In this document: positions 46,001-58,533 of the stretch, in pieces | Layout: each line of letters opens with the position of its first letter | Numbering within the stretch: position 1 is the stretch's first letter | The notes under the pieces: model-generated | The model's database searches: none | Told to the model about the DNA's origin: nothing | What the model saw: the letters and a program-made list of their open reading frames with translations, nothing else | Origin: Melieria omissa | Taxonomy: Eukaryota; Arthropoda; Insecta; Diptera; Ulidiidae | Assembly (NCBI GenBank): GCA_963971225.1 | Contig: OZ020269.1 | Coordinates: forward strand, 108,943,486 to 109,007,485 | Reading direction: 5' to 3' | DNA: 64,000 nucleotides | Translations under genes and position numbers: made by a program

Positions 46001-48402
46001 GAATTATTTAATTAACAAAATGAGTATTGCTAAACAAAACATTTCTACACAGTCTGGCCGAACCTTATTTGAATGTGTCTGGCTCTTGCAGCCAAATTTG
46101 TAGCAGTGATGTGCCGCTGCGGGATTAGTTTTGAGTGTGACCGCAGTTGCCTGTTTGCTGTCTTCTGTAGCTGTAGATATATTTTTTCTTCAGTTCTACT
46201 CGGCTCTCTCATTCTCGGCTGCTTTATTGTGTCGTTGGCCTTTGCTCATATTCGCTTCAGCGCTAAAGGACAACGTACGGCATATGCGCATGTGTGTGCG
46301 TTTGTCGGTTACACTGCGGCCGAGTCTGTGTGCCCTACTCGTACCTCTCAGTTTGTGTCCTTCATTGTTGGTTTCCGTTTGAGGGTTTCCGTTGACTCTG
46401 CCTGGATGGCTCGTTTAGTTTACTCGCCAATCTCAGGCACGCACGAGTCTCGCACAGTACTCCGTGCGAGTTTCGCATTCGTTTTGTTCGGAGTGAAAAC
46501 AGAAAAAACAACGCCAGGACATAAATGAAATTTTCTTTAAAAAGCTGTTAATACAATATTTTTTGGAAAATGAACTAAAGTGCTATATAGTGAGTGTGTG
46601 TGTATCGATACGTGCAAAATAATATTTATTACCATCAACCGTTTCTGTGCGACCTTAATGAGCTGTGGGGTCACAAAAAATGCTTAGTTTTGAAGAAAAT
46701 TTAATGGATGAAAAATCTCTATAATCCGCAAAAATTAGGCAAATCAGAGCCCCACCCACTAATGAACGACTTCATTTTATTTCGTCCCCCAGCGTGCTTT
46801 GTTTTTCACAAACTAACGCGGAGTCTATCTGTGATGGTAGAAAAATGGCAACAGTAACAACAAACATAGCGAACGTGTACGTAATATGCTAAAAATGTGC
46901 AATAACTACATTCATATACAAATAATAACAACAACAACAGCAGCGGCAGTAAAAGTAGCTGCCAAAGTTGCAATAGTAACGACGACAACAAAAACAACAA
47001 GCAATTCTAAGTGCCGTGCCGCTTCGAATTTTTGGATTAACCATTGTTGGTTACTCGTCGGCCAACACGAAGCTGTCAACACGAGCAAACGACAGGCGCT
47101 GAAAGGACACCGAACGCGAGCGCGAGTGCCAATCCGAATTTGTATTTGAATGTTACAAGTGAGTTTTCGCATTGAAATCGTGTGCTTGTTTTGCTGCTCG
47201 TTGCAATACACCCGTGTGCTCACACCCGTTTCCGCACGGAAAGTTGTCTTGGGGCATAATTTGTGGCTCCCTTTTCATTGGTCTTTGGGCGAATGAAACG
47301 AGAGACATTTTCGGAGTTAGCGTTTCGTCCTTTCATTTTCCTCTGCTGCTTACAAAGTCGACCATGAAGAATGAGAACTTTTCGTGCGCAAACGGGCGAG
47401 TGGCTCATTTAGTACGCTCGCCGCCGTCGTTGTTGAGCTTGGCTCATATTGTTGCTCTTATTCTCTCGTTCTCGCTATTGTAGTTTTTGCTTTCCTTTCT
47501 ATTGATGTCACGAATTCCTGGTTCGCTCGGTGTGTGCTGTTGGTCGGGTGGTGGTACAGTTTTGCCTGCTGTGCATTTCGTTTGGTTGTGCTTTCAGTGT
47601 TCACCCTTCCAGTTTATTACATTTGCCACTTCACTTCTGCATACACATGAGTTAAAACTCTTTAGGATTACATGATAGGTTTTAGACACCAACTACTCTT
47701 AAAAGATAAAAAAATTAATAATTAAGAATGATAATAATTAAAACTAAATTATTAAAATTATTTTAAAGACATGAAACTATGATTTTAGGCAATTTTTGTT
47801 TTTTTATTTAAATAATTATGTGCATCAGAATCTATCCTACACTAAATGTGCTACATCGAATATTTGATTTTATACATATTATTGCTAAATGCTTCTTCGA
47901 TTGATCTTGGTGCTCTACTCACATGACACACGACTACCGTATCGCGTAGTGCTTTCCAATTGTTTGACGTTCGAATCCTGCGACCGCTTGCAACGCCAGC
48001 TTGACTTTTTGGTACTTTTAGACTCAATCGATTACAGCGACATACTCGTACAAGATTAACAACAAAGTACAATGGTGGTCCTACGACAAATGCGACTTGC
48101 AGTCATTGCAGCTGTTGCTTTTGTTTAAAATTCAATTTGGTTTTTGTTCAATTGAACGCAGCGTGTGTGTTTATTCATTCGTTATTAATATTGGAATGTG
48201 TTCACGTCTTCCGCTGTTCATTCATCCGATTCAAAAGAAGTTGCTATAGTTTAGTTTTCTGGCCGCTCTCAAAAGTCGCGGCAGCAGACCGATGTATTTC
48301 AATTTTCATTTCCTTCATTTCCCCCTCTTACCATGTGAAAACTAAAATATATATAGAACGTACTTTGTGTGTGTGAAATACTGATTATTTATTTCGTTGC
48401 AG
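46001..48402 (+). promoter_or_regulatory. Kdm4B: Probable Kdm4 promoter and leader region
   Basis: From about 46.07 to 47.16 kb the sequence is GC-richer than its surroundings and contains a TATCGATA box at 46603-46610, the DREF site common in fly housekeeping promoters. A good donor (ACAA-GTGAGTTT) at 47159 follows a GC-rich stretch and could end a non-coding first exon spliced to the acceptor at 48402. No TATA box is clear. This is inference from composition and motifs only. Confidence 0.35.
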
Positions 48403-48521
48403 CTTGTCCATATATTAATTTTAACTAGAAATCATTAGAGTTGCTGTGGAAAAGTGTAGCAGATCTAAAGAATAGCTGTTACCGTTAGCTTAAGGACGAA
48501 AGGAGTACGAAAAACCGAAAA
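48403..48521 (+). other. Kdm4B: Kdm4 5' UTR exon part
   Basis: A strong acceptor TTATTTATTTCGTTGCAG ends at 48402, and 119 nt follow before the Kdm4 ATG at 48522, which has the favourable context CGAAAAATG. The leader has in-frame stops, so it is untranslated. Confidence 0.65.
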
Positions 48522-48953
48522 ATGTCAAATATAGACGTACCACGCATAATGGTCTTTCGACCGACTTGGGAAGAATTCAGAAACTTCCCGAAGTACGTAG
48601 CGTACATGGAATCTCAAGGTGCACACAAAGCAGGCTTGGCTAAGGTGGTACCGCCGCCCGAATGGGTGCCACGCCAGAGTGGCTACGATGATCTTGATGC
48701 GTTGAACATTACCATCCCAGCGCCGATTTGCCAAGTGGTCACTGGCAAACAGGGCCTCTATCAACAGATAAACATACAAAAGAAACCGCTAACAGTGAAG
48801 CAATTTAGTGAGCTGGCGAACACCGAAAGATACCAAACGCCAAAGCATTTCGACTATGAGGATCTCGAACGTAAATACTGGAAGAATATTACATATGTGG
48901 CACCCATTTATGGGGCGGATGTCAGTGGGAGCATTACCGACCCTGACCAAGAT
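48522..48953 (+). CDS. Kdm4B: Kdm4 exon 1, JmjN domain
   Basis: It encodes JmjN ([36 protein letters not shown]) and the linker [20 protein letters not shown] into the JmjC start ([20 protein letters not shown]). It ends in phase 0 at GATGTAAGT. Confidence 0.93.
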
Positions 48954-51900
48954 GTAAGTAGTGCATGGCGTAAGTGTTCTCTTAGGGCGTTCGCTTATTC
49001 CCCCATATTTTCCAACAGAGTTGGAACATCAACCGATTGGGCACCATACTCGATTTTGTCAACGAGGATTATGGTATTCAGATCGATGGTGTGAATACCG
49101 CCTATTTATACTTTGGTATGTGGAAGACAACATTTGCTTGGCACACCGAAGATATGGATCTCTATTCGATAAACTACTTACACTTTGGCGCTCCAAAAAC
49201 GTGGTATGTTGTGCCACCCGAGCATGGACGTAAGCTAGAGAAAGTGGCCAACCAATACTTTCCAGCAAGTTACACAAATTGCAACGCATACTTGCGGCAT
49301 AAGATGACATTGATTAGTCCCCAAGTGCTGAAGCAACATGATGTGCCAGTTAGCAAGGTAACATTTAACTGAGAAAACTTCACTTGTGTATGTGTGCAAA
49401 TGTCTTTCATTAACAAACTCCCCCTTCTCTTGAAGATTACACAAGAGTCTGGTGAGATCATGATAACGTTTCCTTTCGGCTATCATGCGGGCTTCAATCA
49501 CGGTTTCAATTGTGCGGAGTCTACGAATTTCGCCATGGAGCGTTGGATTGAATATGGAAAACGTGCTGTACAATGTACCTGCAGGTGACAAAATAAATCG
49601 AGGATTTCGCTTGTTGAGCGTAAAATTAACTGTTTGAATTTGCTTCTGCAGCAACGATATGGTGAAAATCTCAATGGATACATTTGTTAAGCGTTTCCAG
49701 CCAGAGAGGTATCAGGCATGGTTGGAAGGGAATGATATTGGCAGGCATCCGGAAGACCCGCCAAATGTGATTAGCGCGGCTCCGTTGCCTTCACACTTGG
49801 ATGTTATGTGTAACAAGAAGTAAGTGGAATGTTCTTGACACGTTTGGCTTTGTCCTCGCTTTGCTGACATTTTGCTTTCTCAATTTTTCCCAACACTGCC
49901 ACCGTTGCCCCTTAGTAATGGGGGTGATGATGGTGTACCCTTGCATGTTATACAAAGAATGAAGAAACAATGCAATCCGACGAAAAAGAAGTCATTCAAG
50001 GAGCGCAACCCTGACTTGGACTTAGAGGAGATCCAACAGAATCCGAATATACCAGATGAGGTGAAAGCAGTTTTAAAAGAGAGCGTACTAACACTGGACG
50101 CTGAGGACGAGGAACCGGCAATTATTGGGGACGAAACAGCTGACTCAATGAGCCAACAGAGTCCGGCTGACTTTAAAACCAAAAAGGAACTTTTGGATTA
50201 TATTGACGATGGCACAGGTACGTGGGCATTTTCAATTTTGATTTCAACTGCTGCAACACGAACTTTTCTAATTGGCTTTAAAAGAACAAAAATTGGAAAT
50301 TAGTTATAAAAAAAACGATATACATTGATTGTTGCGTCGCCATTACATTAGATATGAAATTATGAAAAGCGATCGCTTTATGTGTGATTGCAACCCTCAA
50401 CACAAACCTAACCACAACACCCAACACCATCAAGAACAGCGTTAAATATGAACAACAAATGCAAAGCAGGCACAAAACTAAACAAATTTAAAAACAACAA
50501 CATTTCTTCTCCCACCCACCTAGACGATGATGATGATGATGAGTTCAAAAAGCGCAAGCATAAGCGCAGATACGATGCTGATTACGATGATGATTGGTTA
50601 GCCAGCAAACGGCGCGCTAATTCACGTAACAGTAGCAAAGGACGTAGTCCGCGTAGCAAAGAAGATCGTTCCACTTCGCCCGCATCGTCGACATCTTCAA
50701 GCTCGAGAGCACGCAGACAAAATAGTACGCAGGCAAGAACGCCGCGCAAGACACCGACGCGTAAAAAGAAAGATAGTCCAAGTCCGGGGGCAGCAGCTGC
50801 TGGTGCAGGTGTTGGTTCAGCAGGAGGTGAGCAAAATAAGCAAACGACAGGAGAAATCTTAAAACCACCAACACCCCACTCTTCGCTAAAGCTTTCATAA
50901 TCGCCACCTATCCATACTCCAACTCATCTCTAATTGATACACTTTCATTCATTATGTTTTACACTTATCACACAATCTGTACACATCGGACCATGTCCTA
51001 AATGCATACCACTTTGAACTTTGATATGCCAACTAAAGGACTCTTGACATTTTTAACCCTTTTCCTCTCCAATACTGAATCTGTACACATTTTTAACGCC
51101 CCAATGCATGCAGAAATCAACAGCACTAGCTCATAACATCCACATTCACTTACTCATTAACTTAATTAAATCTTAGGTTATATGCTTACAGCCGTTGAAC
51201 AATGAATTACATTTACATATATTATCGTTGTTTTTATGTATTCTGCCAAGGCATACAAATAAAAATTGTCTGCCTTTTCATAGTTTATTTAGAATCTATT
51301 TTACATTCAGAAACGTCAAGACATATTTATATTTTAAGAGCCATCTGAGACTCTTCAGGAGCGCCATTTAATTGTTTGAACCATTGAGCTAAAACTTTAA
51401 CTCAAATCACAACTGATAAATGATGATAAGCTCGAAATACTACACATCACTTGTACTTCTTCCTTTGTGTTTGTGTAGCTTATTATGTCAAAACATCTCT
51501 GTCAGTATTTGTCGGTATAGACTATGTTTAATTTAAAGACAATTTTATATGTTTAGCTTCAAAATTGGCTAGTGCCAACAATATTTCTTTCGGCGGCTGT
51601 GCTCTCAGCAGGAAATGGCAAACCTCTGAGAGTAAAATTGCCTATGAAAAAGCTCCCAACTCGCCGTTTGGAATCGGCATAAAACTGTAGGTCCCTTTCA
51701 ACCTTGTAAAAAACATTCGCACGCACAACACGGCTTCAGTCTCGTAATCGGGCTGTCGTGCCAGTCAAGAAGAAGAAGAAGAATCAATTCTTCACCACTC
51801 ACATTCGCACCCAATTTTTTCGTACAGGCGCTGGTATGCGGCAAAACTATAAAAAGCGACCCCCGTTTCCAGTGAGGAAAAGAGTTGAAAGAGCCGTTTT

Positions 51901-54900
51901 TTTCGCTATCCGAAATGCCGTTTTCAATTTAATTACGAGTAAACGCAGCATAATGCATACTCAGTATTTTAACATTTTGTTAAAAAAACTGTTATTTATT
52001 AAAAAACAAAATAGCTTTACTCCATTACAAAAAAAAGTTTGAGCAATTTTTTTACAGTATAGAAAATAATAGAACCACTGCCCTCAATAACAAATACTAT
52101 AAATCAATTTCATACTACACCTAGGGGATTCTAGTTCATTAATCAACGGCTGTAGTTTAGAATTCGATGATTTAGTCATTAGCGAAAACATAATCAACTT
52201 TAAGTATCAATGCCCCTGCTTTATATCATCCTCTATGTTTCATCTTCGTCTGTTAACTTTTATGTTAAACACTATTGGTGTAGCTGCTAAGAAAATGTGT
52301 CAACTATGTGTACAAAAGGGTCCTACATTAACAAAAAAGTTGTTGGGCATTTATAGTGCCGCTAATAATTGCAATGTAATTTCTAGAATCGAAGTATTAA
52401 ATTTAGATTTACTGAAAATACACCTAAAGCTAGTACTACAAAACAATTCTGTTTTTTTCTTAATGAGGTTCTTGAAATGAAAAGGGAAAAACCTTTATCA
52501 ACATTTAGTCTTTGTAGTCGATGTTAAATTTCCAAAAAAGATGTTGAATCACGTATAACAAATAAACAGTTTTTAGGGGGGTTTAAGTAATGAAAAGAAA
52601 TTGAAAGATGATTCGGAAAAGAATAGCTAAGCATGTTTAAAAATAATTAAACTATAGGAAAGGCTTATAGCCTATTTCCACTGGGCCTTAACTGCAGTTT
52701 ACGCTTAACTGCAGTTTACGCTTAACTGCAGTTTGACATCGCATTTAAATGCACAAATTCCCATACAATTGTTTTTGTATCAAAGTGCGCGAACTCACTT
52801 TCAAAACTGAGTTAACTCAGTTTTGCCATTTACAGACGTCTAACAGAAAATTGTATGTTAAAAGCGGGAGCAATATTCACAGATGTACAAATTTTCATAG
52901 CATGCTTTCAGGCGCTGCAAGAGCCGTACGAACACAAACGGGAGAAGGGATTTGAATTGCGTTCGTTGTGGTAGATTTTTTGCCGAGACTTGTCTGCATT
53001 TTTCGCAAAAATACATATCGTCTGTCATAATCAAAGTCAAAACTTCTATTATTTGCGAATTATAAATTCTGAAAAACATTCCTAGATTGTTGAGAAGGAA
53101 AGCGGAGTGGTTTTCATGTACTAGAGAGGCTACAAGAAACCACACATACGTAGACAATGAGATGGCGGCGATGGGGCTGTCCAGAAATGAATGCAGAATT
53201 TGATTTTTCCAAATGAAAATGTCAACAAAAAAAAACTTTTGGAGTTAACTCAGTTTCGGTGGAAACGCTTGACAGTTGTCAAACTTAACAGAGCCCTTAA
53301 ATGCATTTAAGCGCTCGGTGGAAATAGGCTATTAAATTTTTTAAGGAGGAATATGCTGTATTGGGTTGCTTATCCGCTGGGCTGGTAAAGTGATATTCTA
53401 AGAAGTGAAGCCGCCGGAATGGAATTGTTGATGTAAAGCATATGCATACAAACGTATATACACAAGACTCCCACGACAACATATTACATACACATACATA
53501 CATCACGCGTATGAAATACTTAACTGAAATATGATAACTGCGTTTAGTGTCGTAAGTATTTGAAACATGGTGGTGGACTGTGGGCATGTCTGGTTGTGGT
53601 CGTTCCCAAAAAGGTCTGGTCTAGTCTAGCGTTGCCATGTATGCTTTTCGCAACTTGTTGACCACTTGAACTGTCGAAAAATTACAGGTGTCGCGCTTAG
53701 ACACACTATGCTTCCACTCTTGCTTATCCGCACCTAACCGTTCTAATTCTCCGATTTTCTAACCATTTTCGCTCTATGTGCCATTAAATCTAAATGAGCG
53801 TTAACATTTCTGCATCCTTGTTTTGCTCCACATCGGTGTGTGTATGTATGTGTGCATGTGTGTGTGTTTTACAAATTTATAACATAAGTTCATCAAAAAG
53901 TCACAACTAGCACATCAACCGTTCAAACAAGAAAAAAAATCATATTGAAAATTCACACAAATACCTCAAGCAAACAGTAGTAAAAAAATGAGAAATAATA
54001 AACCAAATCACATCTTAACAAAGTGAGTTGTGTTACTTAGTTGTTGAAGCTGTAGTAATCCATTGCGTTTTGCACAATTGCAGGTAGCACCTTGACGTCG
54101 GCTGCAAATTCTCCGGCTAAAAATCAGCAACAGCAACAACAACAACACACCGAAGTTGTGCGCAAATTGAATGAGCAATTGGCGAGCGAACATCCAACGT
54201 TGCAGTTTATGCAGCAACAGCGCAAGTTTGAAGGCAAAATTCCCAAACTTCATCAACAACAGCCGCAATTGATAATGTCGACAGCATCCGCAGCAACTAC
54301 ATCGCCAACAACATCTAGTCAACCAACACAACAACAGCCACAGCAAACAATTGTCTACACGACAATGCTGCCCGCGGCCACAACACTGAATGGCATCACA
54401 CAACACCAGCCACAACAGCAGCAACAAACGCAAACCTACATAACTGTGCCCAGCACATCAGCGTCGAACAGTACCGACGGCACCGTTTATCAATTGCAAA
54501 GTGAAATTGTTTGCGACGCTGCAACGTATCAGCAGCAGCAGCAACAACAACAACAGCACCAGCATGCTAGTCCAAATAACTCCACAGTTGCTGTGGGAGT
54601 GCCAACGTCGCAAGGTAGGGTTTGAACATGAGCATTTCTGTAGTTTGCAGTTTGGTTTATTTAGTTCGGTTCTGGTTGGGATTCTTATATTGCTCGATTA
54701 CTTCTCTGCTCTGTATATAACATTAGTTTTGGCTTTATTTTTATTCTTGCGTTTTAAGAATAACCCGCCTCTGCTTTGGGCATCTTTTTATTATTATTTT
54801 TGTTTTGTTTTTCGTTTCCACATGGTGGGAAATCTTACAAAATTGCGCATACATTTTCTATAATTAACATTCTTTGACATGATTTCGTGCCTAAACAATT

Positions 54901-57900
54901 TACAAAAATCACAGAAAAGAAAATGTATACATACAATAATCGATTTTATAAAATTTCCTGTCGTCTCATTGTACACACATTTACAATTCATTAAACCGTT
55001 GGCATTTTCGCCGCCACTAAAACTTTCTTTCATTTTTTATGTCATATGTTTCTGTTGCGATTGGTTTTCACATTGTCCTTGAATGGTTTTGTTATTTAAA
55101 GTTCCTTTAATTATTTTAAGTTCCCATTAACTTTATGTTTTTCGCCTAACGTTTGTCTTGCTGCAATGCGTCTACGAAAACATTGTCTCGCAAATTCCAC
55201 CCACACCTTTCATGCACATGACAGATTCTTTGAGTTTACTTTTCTTTTTCCAAAAGGAAAAACATTTATTAAGTAATTTTTCAACGATCGTGTTCATTAC
55301 ATTTAACGACTTACACAAATAACACAGCTAACAGTCTGATTATGATTGTATCTAATATTGCGTTGTGTCTGATTTGTGCTATATAATAACGGCAAAGCGC
55401 CACCCAAAAGCGAGTAAAAAATTTAATTCGATATCTATTTTGTTCCACTATTCACTTTATTTTTCACATTTCTTATAATACACCAGCTGAGCAGCGTGTC
55501 GCCAGTTCGTAAGTCCTTTTCGTTCCATATAAACTCGTACATTCCTCTACTGTTTTCCGAAATTTGATTTCCTACTCCTCCTGTTATCTGTGGTGTATGT
55601 TATTTTCTTATGGTTCGGTTTATGATTTGGTCTTTCACATAATTATTCATAATAAACTCATCGAATCGTGCACCAATTGTTTGCAAATAATTTTAACACA
55701 TGCATCTGTTTGAAATTATGTTGTAAAATAAAAATACATGTGTTTGAATGCCAGCAATTAAAGAATCGAATTAAAGTTCTTTAAATTTCTGTGAAGAAAT
55801 GTTTCTTTTACAATCGGCGCTTTCGCGCAGATTTTGCGGCTTCAACAAAACTTTACATGAACCAATAAAACATTTGACGGGGTTTTGCATATTCCGAGAA
55901 CTTGTTACCATACAAGTGCTGTAAGATATAGAAAATGTCGTTCCAAATCTAAAGTTCTCATTTTAATGCTGCCTCTCAGCATCTTTTCCATGAGGCCTCA
56001 AACAGAACGAAAACTTCTCAATAAATGCACAAGCTTATGAAAGTGTTGGCCGCTGAACGGCATATTTGTTTTAACGTGAGTGTAATGCGAAAGTAAGGTC
56101 AGTAATATTCGCAAACATGGCAGCAAAGGCAACTTGAAGCTTGGTCATAAAATGTCGGATCCGTCGAAAACAACACCATAACAGTGGTGTGTAGTGAAAC
56201 TTGATTGGATCTGCTGATTAGTTTTGTGATTTATCCCAATATGTTTTTGCTTTGTTTCCAGTTTAATTTTAGAGTTCGTTTCCTTCAGTTATCTATTTAT
56301 TTATTTCTGTGGCAATAAAATGGAGTAGCTTAAGTCAACTTAAGATGTTTTACCGTATTTCAGCTTAAATAAATCTGCCGTAAAAATACTTTCAATGTGT
56401 TTATTCCCTGTTTTCATATTCCGTATCATTACTTTTTTCTACGCGAAAACGTTTCGAAGATTCTATAGAAACTTTATTATTATTATTTTTAATTATTTTT
56501 ATTATTTAAAATTATTATTATTATTTAAAATTACTTTTTTCAATAGCGTTTTTCTCCGCTCGCTGTTTTTCGACATAAGCTACTCTATTTTATTGCCACA
56601 GATTTATTTTGATTACAGTAATTTACCTTTTTATCATCTTTTCAATAAAATCACTTTCAGCGCTAATTTAATATTTTTTGCCACCTGTTATTTTTTTAGT
56701 TGTATACAAAAGAAAATCGTTTTTTAATTCGCCCATTTTGATTATATTTTGTATTCTGTCGATTGTACGTAACAGTAGAGCAACATTCTGTTTTAATCAT
56801 CAAGGCGTTTACCCCGAGGTTACTTTGCGATCTCTTCGACATCGGGGAATGGTTAACCAATGCGAGTAAAATAACTGCCTATAAAATCGATAGATAGCTT
56901 TAGGTTCCTTCCGTTGTCTGAAATTTTCCGCGCTCATCTAGGCCTCAGTTCCATAATTGGGCGTTCGTGCAATATTTATGTATGTATGTATTTGTCAAAG
57001 TTTACAGCAGAAACTGCAAATTTGTATCATTGCAAATCATATTGAAGATAATTCCTAATAGCGCCCAATAGTATGTTGAAGCGATATGCCAGAAAAGGCT
57101 CCTCGTATTCAAAGGATCAGACGTTGCTCTACTTATTAACATTTTAAGTTACTTAGTTTTATTTACATTTCATTGTAAGTACGTAATTTATATGATTTGT
57201 ACTGTATTGCAGTTTTATTGGATTTTTTGTAGACATTTTTTTTGGTTCGATATATCCTCTTTTTTCTTGAATAGTGTAAACCACTAGCCATGTTATAATT
57301 AAACGTACACCAATTACTTTTAAAATTTATTTTAATTTTTATAAAAACAAGACAAAAAAGAATATTTACATTTATACACATTTAAAACAAATTTTTAAAA
57401 ATTAAGACAATGTGGTCACCACTATTAGTTCGTCCCCAATACTACTCACCACCGCCAATGTTGCTGCTGCCACCGCCTACACCAATAGCATCAACACAAG
57501 CTCAAGCACCGCCACCGTCACCGCTAATTCCAGCAGTAGCAACAACAACAGCGTTCAAAGCAACAGTGTCTCCGCCCTCCATAGCAGCGATGGCACGCCG
57601 CTGCAGTCGCAGACTCAGTCTCAACCGCAACGACAATACCACTACATCACTACCACCGGTGAAGATGGACAAACACCAACCACAATCGTTTTCGAGAACT
57701 ACAACGGAGAAGTGGTTGATGCCAGTGACGGCACTATCATCAAATTTGAAGCCGCCGACGAGGAGTATCACGAGTTCCAAGTGATCAAAAGCGAGGACGA
57801 CGCCAACAGTACAATTGTCACCAACACATCGGGTACCAACTCCCAATCACAACACCAGCAACTAGAAGTCACTTACAAGACCGTTACACGACACGATGAG

Positions 57901-58499
57901 GAATTGAATCAGACCATCACCGAGACAATCGCCGTGCCTGTCGTGTCTATACCAAGTGTAAAGCAGAAGCGCAAGCGGAAAACGCGTCTCATATCACCAG
58001 ATGAACAGGGCGAATACCTCGAGAAGATGTCTGTGCGCGGACTCGACATTCAGCGGTACGAGCACATTATCGACGGCGTCTCCTACTGCCTGGTTTGTGC
58101 CAAGAACGACATCTACAAGACGTTCAAGAACAAGTACAGCTTCCAGAGACACGCCTATCTCTTTCACGAGGGCGACAACCGCAAGATATTCGCCTGCCCC
58201 ATCTGCAACAAGGAGTTCTCGCGGCCGGACAAGATGAAGATGCACAAAAAGGACAAGCACGGTGACATGGTGGTGGCGGATGGAATGGCAATGACAGCCG
58301 CCAGCACGCCGGGAAAGGTTGGGGACGGCACGCCGGCACCGAAGCGGTCGCGTTCGTCGCGCTCACGCAAGCCACGGCCCAGTGTCGATCCTGACAATTC
58401 TGCTGCGGCGAAAAGAAAACGACTTGCGCAAATAGACAGCGTGCTGGACGACGTGCAACAGAGCGCGGATTCCAATCAATCGGCGACAAATGTGGCGGT

Positions 58500-58533
<34 letters not shown>

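Larger units (their letters stand above)
50901..54083 (+). other. Intron or intergenic DNA after short-form Kdm4
   Basis: For the short isoform this is 3' UTR and intergenic DNA, for the long isoform an intron. It contains a SINE body copy (51587-51770) and a 660-bp inverted-repeat element (52670-53329). No other coding exon is convincing. Confidence 0.55.

Noticed and set aside
46073..46528. A 151-codon plus-strand open frame
   Set aside because: Cys/Ser/Phe-rich translation without domain, codon bias or splice context; it lies in a GC-richer probable promoter/leader region.
52749..53157. Open frames inside the 52.7-53.3 kb inverted-repeat element
   Set aside because: Short, no transposase motifs, no codon bias.
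57410..57784. A second open frame ([12 protein letters not shown]) overlapping the zinc-finger exon
   Set aside because: Proline-rich shadow of the Ser/Thr/Gln repeat-coding frame; it ends after 124 codons, while the other frame continues through the C2H2 fingers.
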